From Immundisolibacter sp049322795 (GTDB lineage Bacteria; Pseudomonadota; Gammaproteobacteria; Immundisolibacterales; Immundisolibacteraceae): 64,000 nt of DNA. The notes below the pieces were generated by a model. The model saw nothing but the letters and a program-made list of their open reading frames with translations. It was not told where the DNA came from and did not search any database. The translations under genes were made by a program, and so were the position numbers. Positions 15,636 to 23,034 of the stretch are shown here, piece after piece (position 1 is the first letter of the stretch; each line of letters opens with the position of its first letter). The stretch lies in the NCBI GenBank assembly GCA_049322795.1, contig JBMOQH010000011.1, positions 55,628 through 119,627 on the forward strand, given 5' to 3'.

Positions 15636-17156
15636 TCAACCGCCCGCCAGTGCCATGCGGCCGGCGGCGTGCCCGCCATCCCTGGCGCCACCGTGGAGTT
15701 CTTGCGTTGCCCCAGCCCGGCCATCCATGGCCGGGCGTTCGGATTCGCTGCGTGCTGCGCACGCAAGCGGAGAATCCTCACCCCACGGCGCCGGCCGGCG
15801 CACCTGCGCCCAGATGGGGTTGCCCAGCGCCAGGTGCAGCTGCCGCACCATCTCCACCATGCCCACGTAGCCGGCGTAGGCGTGGTGCTTTTCCTGGTTC
15901 ACGTCCATCCAGGGCATCTTGGCCTTGAGCGCCACGAACTGGGAGCGGCCGCCGGAGAGCATGATGTCGGCTTGGGCGTCTTTCAGAATCCGGAACATCT
16001 CGCGCGGCGACAGCTCGTCGAACATGTGCGCCTCCTCGCCCATGATCTCCTTGATGCGCTGCTTGTCCTCGGCGGTGGATTTCTTGGTCGAGGTGCCGAC
16101 CACCTCCAGGCCGATCTCCTGCAGCGCCGCCACCACCGACCAGGACTTCACCCCGCCGGTGACCAGCAGCACCCGCTTGCCGGCGAGCGCCGCCCGGTAG
16201 GGCGCGATGGCCGCCCAGGCGCGCGCCTCCTCGCGCTCGATCAGCGCCTCGGTGCGGGTCATCAGCTCGGCGTCGGCGCCGCGCTCGATCAACAGGCGGG
16301 CGATCTCGCGCAGCGACTCGCTCATGTCGCCGATGCCGTAGAACGAGCCCTCGAAGAACGGGATGCCGTAGCGCTCCTCCATCTTGCGCGCCACGTTGAT
16401 CATGGCCTTGGAGCACACCATCATCGCCGCCCGCGCCCGGTGCGACTGCGCCACCTCGCGGTACTTGGCGTCGCCCGAGATGCAGGCCAGGATGCGGATG
16501 CCGAGCTCGTCGAGCAGCGGCTTCACCTGCCACAGCTCGCCGGAGAGGTTGTACTCGCCGATGATGTTGATGTCGTAGGGCGTGGTGACTTCCGGCTCTT
16601 CCGTGCCGATCACGTGCGCCAGCATGGCCTCGCCGGCCAGCTTGTTGCCGAGGTTCTTGCTGCCGACGAAGCCCGGCGCGTTGATCGGGATCACCGGCCG
16701 GCCGAACTTCTCGCGCGCCGCCTTGCACACCGCGTCGATGTCGTCGCCGGTCAGCGCCGGGATGCAGGTCTGGTAGACGAACACCGCCGGCGGGTCGTAT
16801 TTGTCGATCACCTCGCGGATCGCCTTGAACAGCCGCTTCTCGCCGCCGAACACCACGTCGGTCTCGTTGATGTCGGTGGTGAAGCCGGTGCGGTACAGCC
16901 GCGAGCCCGAGGACTTGGCGCCGCGGTTGTCCCAGGAATTGCCCTCGCAGGCGATCGGCCCGTGCACCAGGTGCGCCACGTCGGTGATCGGTTGCAGCGC
17001 GATCTTGGCGCCGTCGAAGGCGCAGCCGCCGGCCGCCGCGCCCGGTTGCAGCTGCTTGGTGCAGCCCTTCTTGCGCTCCTTGTCCGACTTGCCCTGGTTC
17101 TTGCCGCAACCGGGCTCGTTGAAGACATCCTGGACGGTGCTCGACAAGCTGCTCAT
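15636..17156 (-). CDS. nifE: NifE, FeMo-cofactor scaffold alpha subunit, with an unusual C-terminal extension
   Basis: 506 residues. The body is typical NifE: GCTKQLQPGAAAGGCAFDGA, then HGPIACEGNSWDNRG, and YQTCIPALTGDDIDAVCKA, with GEYNLSGELWQVKPLL later. After the normal end (LGNPIWAQVRRPAPW, about residue 458) come roughly 45 extra residues of low-complexity character (ARSESERPAMDGRAG...). The DNA there holds a palindrome (GCCCGGCCATCCATGGCCGGGC), so the tail probably comes from an inserted repeat. nifE is the first gene of its operon. Confidence 0.95.
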   Translation of the reverse strand: MSSLSSTVQDVFNEPGCGKNQGKSDKERKKGCTKQLQPGAAAGGCAFDGAKIALQPITDVAHLVHGPIACEGNSWDNRGAKSSGSRLYRTGFTTDINETDVVFGGEKRLFKAIREVIDKYDPPAVFVYQTCIPALTGDDIDAVCKAAREKFGRPVIPINAPGFVGSKNLGNKLAGEAMLAHVIGTEEPEVTTPYDINIIGEYNLSGELWQVKPLLDELGIRILACISGDAKYREVAQSHRARAAMMVCSKAMINVARKMEERYGIPFFEGSFYGIGDMSESLREIARLLIERGADAELMTRTEALIEREEARAWAAIAPYRAALAGKRVLLVTGGVKSWSVVAALQEIGLEVVGTSTKKSTAEDKQRIKEIMGEEAHMFDELSPREMFRILKDAQADIMLSGGRSQFVALKAKMPWMDVNQEKHHAYAGYVGMVEMVRQLHLALGNPIWAQVRRPAPWGEDSPLACAARSESERPAMDGRAGATQELHGGARDGGHAAGRMALAGG

Positions 17157-17259
17157 CGGAGCCTCCTCAAGGCGGGTGAATGGCTGGACCCTTGCATCAG
17201 CCGATCATCTGGCGCTCACAGCACGCCCGGACCGGCATCAACGTCCTGACAGGGACTCA

Positions 17260-17274
17260 GCAGGAAGCGGGCCA
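17260..17274 (-). promoter_or_regulatory. Candidate sigma-54 promoter of nifENX
   Basis: Minus strand TGGCCCGCTTCCTGC matches TGGCAC-N5-TTGC at the key GG and GC, with one mismatch in each element. It would start transcription about 93 bp before the nifE ATG. An IHF-type site follows upstream at 17304. No perfect TGT-N10-ACA site was found upstream. Confidence 0.5.
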
Positions 17275-17303
17275 ACCTTTTCGAAGAGACTTTTTATTTT
17301 AAA

Positions 17304-17316
17304 AATCAAAATTTTA
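17304..17316 (+). promoter_or_regulatory. Predicted IHF site upstream of nifE
   Basis: AATCAAAATTTTA fits the WATCAA-N4-TTR consensus exactly and lies in a markedly A/T-rich patch of about 40 bp. Its position, 30-45 bp upstream of the candidate -24 element, is where IHF bends DNA to bring NifA to sigma-54 polymerase. Confidence 0.5.
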
Positions 17317-17366
17317 GATAATATCGGTTGATTCACGGCACGCGTCGCTCGCGACAATTGGCGGTT

Positions 17367-17397
17367 TTGCGACACGACCATGAGAACTGTGTCGCAA
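17367..17397. promoter_or_regulatory. Inverted repeat TTGCGACAC-N13-GTGTCGCAA between nifE and the restriction island
   Basis: Two exact 9-bp arms with a 13-bp spacer. The arms contain GCGACA and TGTCGC, the same half-sites seen in the NifA sites at nifB and isc, but in the opposite order. It lies about 100 bp upstream of the nifE promoter. It may be a variant activator site, or an operator for the divergent island genes. Confidence 0.4.
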
Positions 17398-17498
17398 TGC
17401 AATGGCGGCCCATGCAACGCATTGAATGCTTTTCCGCCGCTGCCCCATACCGGACAATCACGGTCAATTTCACAAAGACCGAAAACCCCCAGGCTTCC

Positions 17499-17867
17499 AT
17501 GGCACAACCCAACAACAACGGCGCCAGGCCGAATTCGCAACTGGGCTTCGAAGCCGAGCTGTTCAAGGCCGCCGACAAGCTGTACGGCAACATGGAGCCC
17601 AGCGACTACCAGCACGTCGCCCGGGGGCTGATTTTTCTCAAGTACATCTCGGACGCCTTCGAGGCCCGCCACGCCGAACTGCTGGCCGAGAATCCGCAGG
17701 CCACCGAAGACCGGGACGAATACCTCGCCGACAACATCTTCTGGGTGCCCAGGGAAGGTCGCTGGTCGCACCTGAAGGCCGCAGCCCGCCCGGCGCTGAA
17801 CAAACTGATGCTCGGCGAGCTGCGCATCGCCGATGCCGAACGATTCATCGAGGAACGCGCCGCATGA
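17499..17867 (+). pseudogene. Type I restriction remnant: HsdM N-terminus fused to an HsdS C-terminus
   Basis: A continuous 122-codon frame. Residues 10-100 are the HsdM N-terminal helical domain (FEAELFKAADKLYGNMEPSD, ARGLIFLKYISDAFEARH, DNIFWVPREGRWSHLK). The last 25 residues (ALNKLMLGELRIADAERFIE) match the very end of HsdS specificity subunits. The methyltransferase catalytic domain and both target-recognition domains are missing, so an internal deletion of several kilobases joined the two genes. It overlaps the next gene by ATGA. The peptide may be expressed but cannot methylate. Confidence 0.75.
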
Positions 17868-19630
17868 GCGACATGAAAACCTGCTTCAAACGGGTGGATT
17901 ACGACCTGTCGAACCTTCTGCACTATCTCGATATCGGCGACATTGGCCTGCCGGACATCCAGCGGCCCTTTGTCTGGTCCAACGCCAAGGTGCGCGACCT
18001 GTTCGACTCCATGTATCGCGGTTTTCCGGTCGGTTATTTCCTGTTCTGGGAAAACGCCCAGGCCAACGGGGTGAAGCAGATCGGCGTGGGCGACAAGGCG
18101 CACAGCGCCCCGTCGCGCCTGATCGTGGATGGCCAGCAGCGGCTGACCTCGCTGTACGCGGTGTTTCGCGGCAAGCGCGTGCTGGACGAGGACTACCGCG
18201 AGCGCAGGATCGAGATCGCCTTCTGCCCGCGCACCGGCGCCTTTGAAGTAGCCGATGCCGCCACCAAGCGCGACCCGGAGTGGATTCCGAACATCTCCGA
18301 TCTGTGGGCCTCGGGCAATTCCAGCTTCAGGATGGTCAAGGGGTTCCTGAAAGCCTTGGGCACCAGGGTGGAACTCAGCGAGGAGGAAGAAGAACAGATC
18401 AGCCACAACCTCGACCGGTTGTTCGACTTGCAGAAGTACCCGTTCACCGCGCTGGAAATTGCTTCCACCGTGGACGAGGAGCAGGTGGCCGACATCTTCG
18501 TGCGCATCAACAGCGAAGGCGTGAAGCTGAATCAGGCCGACTTCCTGCTGACCCTGCTGTCGGTGTTCTGGGACGCTGGGCGCGCCGAGCTGGAGCAGTT
18601 CTGCCGCCGCTCGCGCCAGCCACCGGCACCCGGCGGGCCGCCGTCGCCCTTCAACCACTTCATCGAGCCCGACCCCGACCAGATGCTGCGGGTGTCGGTG
18701 GCGCTGGGCTTTTCCCGGGGCCGTCTGAAAAGCGTGTACCAGGTGTTGCGCGGCAAGGATCTGAACAGCGGCGAGTTCTCGGCAGATCGCCGCGACGCCC
18801 AATTCGAAATACTGCGACAGGCCCAAGCTAAGGTGCTGGACCTGACCTGCTGGCACCAGTTCCTGAGTGCGCTGGTGGGTGCGGGCTTTCGCAGTGGCGA
18901 GATGATCTCGTCGCAGAATGCGCTGCTCTATGCCTATGCGGTTTATCTGATCGGCCGCACCCAGTGCAAGGTGCCGGAACATCAGTTGCAGAAGGTGATC
19001 GGCCGCTGGTTCTTCTTCGCCAGCCTGACCGGGCGCTACACCAGTTCACCGGAGTCGGTGATGGACGGCGACCTCAACCGCCTGCGCGGTGTGAGCGACG
19101 CGCCGCAGCTCATCGCCATTCTCGACGAGTTGATGGCCAACCAGCTCACTGGTGATTTCTGGGCCACCACCTTGCCCGCCGCACTCGACAGCTCCTCGGC
19201 GCGCAATCCGCAGTTGTTTGCCTACATGGCGGCACAGAACCGCCTGAATGCGCCGGTGCTGTTTTCGCACAAAAAGGTGAGCGACCTGCTAGACCCAGCA
19301 CTGAAGACCAAGAGGAAGGCATTGGAACGCCACCACCTGTTCCCGCGTGCCTGGCTGCAACAGCAGGGGATGGAGGACCTCAAGGTGATCAACCAGATGG
19401 CCAACTATGCCTTGCTGGAGTGGCCCGACAACATCGACATCAGCGACGCGCCGCCGCGAACCTACGTGCCGCAGATTCGGGTCCGTTTCAGTGACGGGGA
19501 ATGGCATCGCATGCAGGAGCTGCACGCCTTGCCTGAACGCTGGGAAATCATGCCGTACCCGGAATTTCTGGTGGCGCGCCGCAAGCTGATGGCGGATATC
19601 GTGCGCCGCGGTTTCGAAACATTGGCCTGA
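17864..19630 (+). CDS. DUF262 / HNH (GmrSD-like) defence protein
   Basis: 588 residues. The N-terminal DUF262 domain has GLPDIQRPFVWSNAKVRDL and the nucleotide-handling motif IVDGQQRLTSLYAVF, followed by FVRINSEGVKLNQADFLL. The C-terminal region has KALERHHLFPRAWL, a DUF1524/HNH-type nuclease motif. Proteins of this kind include GmrSD-type enzymes against modified phage DNA and are common passengers of type I restriction loci. It overlaps the HsdM-HsdS remnant by 4 bp, so it may rely on it for translation. The gene looks intact. Confidence 0.88.
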   Translation: MSDMKTCFKRVDYDLSNLLHYLDIGDIGLPDIQRPFVWSNAKVRDLFDSMYRGFPVGYFLFWENAQANGVKQIGVGDKAHSAPSRLIVDGQQRLTSLYAVFRGKRVLDEDYRERRIEIAFCPRTGAFEVADAATKRDPEWIPNISDLWASGNSSFRMVKGFLKALGTRVELSEEEEEQISHNLDRLFDLQKYPFTALEIASTVDEEQVADIFVRINSEGVKLNQADFLLTLLSVFWDAGRAELEQFCRRSRQPPAPGGPPSPFNHFIEPDPDQMLRVSVALGFSRGRLKSVYQVLRGKDLNSGEFSADRRDAQFEILRQAQAKVLDLTCWHQFLSALVGAGFRSGEMISSQNALLYAYAVYLIGRTQCKVPEHQLQKVIGRWFFFASLTGRYTSSPESVMDGDLNRLRGVSDAPQLIAILDELMANQLTGDFWATTLPAALDSSSARNPQLFAYMAAQNRLNAPVLFSHKKVSDLLDPALKTKRKALERHHLFPRAWLQQQGMEDLKVINQMANYALLEWPDNIDISDAPPRTYVPQIRVRFSDGEWHRMQELHALPERWEIMPYPEFLVARRKLMADIVRRGFETLA

Positions 19631-19755
19631 GGAGATGGTGACCCGCATCCGCCTCAAGCCCGAGCGGCTGCCCAGGGCGCGAGAGCGTGTGGGGGTGGAC
19701 AAGCTCATGCGGGCGGGGCGGCCGAGATCAGGAGCGGCGCCCGGAACGGGAACCC

Positions 19756-20762
19756 ATGAATAACCTGGTGATTTTCGAGACCGGCGACCGGTCAGTGCAG
19801 GTGCGGCTGGAAGGCGAAACCGTCTGGGTGAGCCAGGTCCAGATGGCGGGTCTGTTTGACGTACAGAAGGCTGCCATATCCAAGCATCTCAAAAACATCT
19901 TTGCCAGCGGCGAGTTGAAGCAGGCGGCAACAGTTTCCACGATGGAAACGGTTCAGCAGGAAGGCGGCCGCACCGTTTCCCGGCAAGTGGAGCACTACAA
20001 CCTCGACGCCATCATCTCGGTGGGTTACCGGGTCAACTCCGCCCGCGCCACCCGCTTTCGTCAGTGGGCCACCGGTGTGCTGCGTCAGCACCTGGTCGAG
20101 GGCTACACCCTCAACCAGCAGCGCCTGCGGGAGCACGGCATCGAGTTCGAGCAGGCGCTGGACCTGTTTTCGCGCACGCTGGCCAACCGGCAGCTGGTCA
20201 GCGCCGAGGGCGAGGCGGTGCTGGGCGTCATTGCCGACTGCGCCCGCAGTTGGAGCCTGTTTCAGGGCTGCGACGAACAGAGCCTGACCGGGCAGACCGG
20301 CAAGCAGGGCGATATGCGCTCGCTGCATCTGGACGACGTGCTCGCGGCCATTGCCCGGCTCAAAACGGGGCTGATCGCCAAGGGCGAGGCCGGGGAGCTG
20401 TTTGGGGTCAGTTGCGCGGTGACGGGCTGGCGTCGGCCATTGCCACCATCGAGCAGGGCTTCGGCGATGAGCTGTTCCATCACAAGGTCGCCAGTCGGGC
20501 GGCGCACCTGCTGGATTTCGTGATCAAGAACCATCCGCGGGCCGATGGCAACAAGCGCGCCGGCTCTTTTCTGTTGCTCTGGTACCTGCGCCTGAACCAG
20601 CACCTGCTGGCGCGGCCCGTGCAGCGGCCGATCAACGACAACACCTTAGTGGCGCTGGCGCTGCTGGTGGCCGAAAGTGAACCGGAGCAGAAGACGCTGA
20701 TGGTGAAGCTGGTGGAGCATTTCGTGCTGCTGGCCGACGCCCACGACACCGCGAGTCGCTGA
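19756..20762 (+). pseudogene. RhuM-Fic protein with a frameshift
   Basis: The first frame (from the ATG giving MNNLVIFETGDRSVQVRLEG) encodes a RhuM domain: WVSQVQMAGLFDVQKAAISK, VEHYNLDAIISVGYRVNS and RFRQWATGVLRQHLVEGY. After GELFG the frame is lost at a run of four G (20404-20407). The next frame continues with LRGDGLASAIATIEQGFG and a Fic/Doc-type core HPRADGNKRAGSFLLLWYL. Restoring one G would give one protein of about 335 residues. Either a mutation or an assembly error is possible. Confidence 0.75.
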
Positions 20763-21778
20763 TGTCCGCCTACCATCCCCCTTTCCAGCTTACCCATCGC
20801 ATGACGACCGCGATGACGGCGATTGCCGAACTGCTGGGCGCGTGGAAAGCGGTGAACCAGAACGCCTTGCAGCCGGAGTTGCGTCGTGGCAACCGCATCC
20901 GCAGCGTTCAGGCCTCGCTGGCCGTGGAGCAGAACACGCTGACGCTGGAGCAGGTGACGGCGGTGCTGGAGGGCAAGGTGGTGCTGGGCTCGCCACGGGA
21001 GGTTCAGGAAGTACGTAACGCGTTTGCGGCCTATGAGGCGATGGGGCAATGGCAGCCGGAACGTGTGGAGCATGTGCTGGCCGCCCATGGGGTGATGATG
21101 GCCGCGCTGGTGGACGATGCCGGGCAGTGGCGGCGCGGTGGCGTGGGCGTGATGGCAGGCGACAAGGTCATCCACATGGCGCCGCCGGCCAGCCAGGTGC
21201 CACGATTGATGCAGGACCTGTTGCACTGGCTGGCAACCACCGACGCCCATCCGCTGATCGCCTCGGCAGCGTTTCACTATGAGTTCGAGTTCATACACCC
21301 CTTCAGTGACGGCAATGGGCGCATGGGGCGTTTGTGGCAGAGCCTGATCTTGAGCCGCTGGCAGCCGGTGCTGGCGTACCTGCCGGTGGAAACGGTGATC
21401 AAGCGCCGCCAGCAGGCGTATTACGACGCATTGGCAGCCGCCGATGCGCGCGCTGAGTGCTCGGCCTTCATCGAGTTCCTGCTGAAGGCGATCGAGGACA
21501 GCCTGGCGGAAGCCATTCGTTTGGGGTCTGGCTCGCAAACGCCGGGGAAAACGCCGGGGGAAACGCGGGAGAAAATCCCCGATCGGATTCTCGGTCTGCT
21601 GCGGGATGCGCCTAGTTCGACCATTGCCGAATTGGCGACAAGCTTGGGCAAGTCCGAAAGCGCCGTCGAGCGCGCCATTCGCAAGCTGCGGGAGGCCGGG
21701 CGACTGCGGCGCATCGGGCCGGACAAAGGCGGGCACTGGCAGGTGCTGGACCGAAAACAGGGCAAGGAGCCGCGCTGA
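20762..21778 (+). CDS. Fic-family AMP-transferase, with winged-helix C-terminus
   Basis: 338 residues. The Fic active loop is HPFSDGNGRMGRLWQSLIL (HPFxDGNGR with catalytic His). An N-terminal helix SLAVEQNTLTLEQV resembles the class II inhibitory motif that blocks ATP binding. The last 70 residues form a winged helix (RILGLLRDAPSSTIAELATS ... AIRKLREAGRLRRI). Such proteins modify targets by AMPylation and may autoregulate. Its ATG overlaps the stop of the RhuM-Fic remnant (TGATG). The gene appears intact. Confidence 0.9.
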   Translation: MSAYHPPFQLTHRMTTAMTAIAELLGAWKAVNQNALQPELRRGNRIRSVQASLAVEQNTLTLEQVTAVLEGKVVLGSPREVQEVRNAFAAYEAMGQWQPERVEHVLAAHGVMMAALVDDAGQWRRGGVGVMAGDKVIHMAPPASQVPRLMQDLLHWLATTDAHPLIASAAFHYEFEFIHPFSDGNGRMGRLWQSLILSRWQPVLAYLPVETVIKRRQQAYYDALAAADARAECSAFIEFLLKAIEDSLAEAIRLGSGSQTPGKTPGETREKIPDRILGLLRDAPSSTIAELATSLGKSESAVERAIRKLREAGRLRRIGPDKGGHWQVLDRKQGKEPR

Positions 21779-21924
21779 TGGCTTTCCTGTCCGAAGCCCA
21801 ATTGGAAACGGCGCTGTTGGAGCAGCTCGCCGGGCTCGGTTACGCCTGCGCTTCGGACGATCGGATCGGCCCCGACGGCCGGTGGCACGGTTGTATACCC
21901 CGGAGACGGCGTGCCCTGCACTGA
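21778..21924 (+). pseudogene. HsdR stub (N-terminal fragment of type I restriction endonuclease)
   Basis: The 48-codon frame begins MAFLSEAQLETALLEQLAGL and continues GYACASDDRIGPDG, the usual start of HsdR proteins that follow Fic/RhuM genes in type I loci. After about 34 codons the homology stops and the frame ends in unrelated sequence. More than 95% of the gene is gone. It starts on the ATG overlapping the stop of the Fic gene. Confidence 0.7.
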
Positions 21925-21929
21925 GCACG

Positions 21930-22198
21930 GACTTGCGGCGTCTCATCCGCGTCATGGATCACCCCCATTTCCACCTGCTGGCCCACCCCTGCAGCCGCGA
22001 ACTCGGCAAGCGCCAGCCGATCGAGCTCGACTGACTGCGCCTCATCCGCCACGCCCGCCAGCGCGGCTGCTTTCTGGAACTCAACGCCCAGCCCAAGCGG
22101 CTCGACCTCATCGTCGGCCATGCTCGCCGCGGCAGGCGGCCGACCTGCTCAACACGCGGCCGCTGGGCGCGCCGCGACGTTTGTTGCCGCAGGATTGA
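21930..22198 (+). pseudogene. Remnant of a PolX-type PHP-domain DNA polymerase (C-terminal end)
   Basis: One frame reads LRRLIRVMDHPHFHLLAHPC up to an internal stop at about 22034, and then continues in the same frame with LIRHARQRGCFLELNAQP. A second frame contains ADLLNTRPLGAPRRLL. These are the consecutive C-terminal segments of the PHP domain of family X polymerases (the LLAHP, GCFLELNAQP and VLNTRP motifs), broken by a stop and a frameshift. The rest of the gene is absent. It marks the right edge of the restriction island. Confidence 0.7.
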
Positions 22199-22299
22199 CT
22201 GGACCGCACCGGCTTGGCACCGCCAGAAGCCGACAAACGCGACAACAACCTTTTTTCAAGTCATCGTCTTTTTAAATCTAAATCAGTAAGTTAAATATA

Positions 22300-22313
22300 G
22301 GTCCCGATCTTGC
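22300..22313 (+). promoter_or_regulatory. Candidate sigma-54 promoter before the FmdB-like gene
   Basis: GGTCCCGATCTTGC has GG and GC ten bases apart and ends in TTGC, in an A/T-rich setting just past the island. It lies about 49 bp upstream of the ATG of the zinc-ribbon gene. The CAC of the -24 box is replaced, and no TGT-N10-ACA site was found upstream. Confidence 0.4.
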
Positions 22314-22361
22314 TTTGGCTGTTGGGCCGGCGCCGTGCCGGCGCTGCGAGCGGCGCCACCC

Positions 22362-22589
22362 ATGCCCATCTTCGACTTTCACTGCGACAGCTGCGGCCAG
22401 ACCTTCGAGCTGCTGGTGCGCGGCGACCCGCCGGCGTGCCCGCACTGCGGCAGCCCGCACGTAGTCAAGCAGGTGTCGGCGCCGAACGCGCCCGGCAGGT
22501 CGAAGGAAATCCTCGCCAGCGCGCGCCGCCAGGCTGCGCGCGAGGGGCATTTCAGCCATTACTCCCGCTCGGAAAAACCGCGCGTGTAG
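22362..22589 (+). CDS. FmdB-type zinc-ribbon protein
   Basis: 75 residues starting MPIFDFHCDSCGQTFELLVR, with the second pair PACPHCGSPHVVKQVSAP. This is the two-CxxC zinc ribbon of the FmdB regulatory-protein family, with an Ala/Arg-rich tail. The ATG at 22362 was chosen because the family always starts at this point. Such small proteins are frequent companions of nif genes. It precedes a thioredoxin-like ferredoxin gene by 36 bp. Confidence 0.85.
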   Translation: MPIFDFHCDSCGQTFELLVRGDPPACPHCGSPHVVKQVSAPNAPGRSKEILASARRQAAREGHFSHYSRSEKPRV

Positions 22590-22625
22590 CGCGGCTGCGC
22601 ATACCCCACGTCGCCAGGAGGCGCC

Positions 22626-22967
22626 ATGTCCACCGAAGCCCACGAGTTGCCCGCCGTCTTTCGCCACCACGTGTTCTGCTGTTACCAGCAGCGGCCGGCG
22701 GGCCATCCGCGCGGCAGCTGCGGGACGAGCGGCGCGGCGCCGTTGTGGGACCACCTCGGCAAACAGTTGCAGGCCAGGAATCTGGCCGATGTCGGCATGG
22801 CGGCGACCGGCTGCCTGGGCTTTTGCAGCGCGGGGCCGCTGATGGTGGTCTACCCGGCCGGCGTCTGGTACCAGCCGACGTCTGCCGAGGACATCGACGA
22901 GATCGTGCAGACCCATCTGGTCGGCGACGGGATCGTGGAGCGGCTGGCGGTGATTCTGACGCGCTGA
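22626..22967 (+). CDS. Thioredoxin-like [2Fe-2S] ferredoxin (nif-associated)
   Basis: 113 residues with FRHHVFCCYQQRPAGHPRGSC as the N-terminal ligand region, then LADVGMAATGCLGFCSAGPL with the second Cys pair, and MVVYPAGVWYQP. This is the thioredoxin-fold (2Fe-2S) ferredoxin pattern known from nif clusters of Azotobacter and relatives. GGAGGC precedes the start. It converges with the AAA ATPase gene across a 67-bp gap. Confidence 0.88.
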   Translation: MSTEAHELPAVFRHHVFCCYQQRPAGHPRGSCGTSGAAPLWDHLGKQLQARNLADVGMAATGCLGFCSAGPLMVVYPAGVWYQPTSAEDIDEIVQTHLVGDGIVERLAVILTR

Positions 22968-23034
22968 GGATGTTGCCCCCGCGCGGCGTTCGTGGTCGCG
23001 CCGGGCGCTCAGGTCGCCTTGACGCCCCGCGGCC

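Noticed and set aside
22210..22235. TGGCACCGCCAGAAG as a sigma-54 promoter
   Set aside because: The -24 half is perfect but the -12 half lacks TTGC/TGC.
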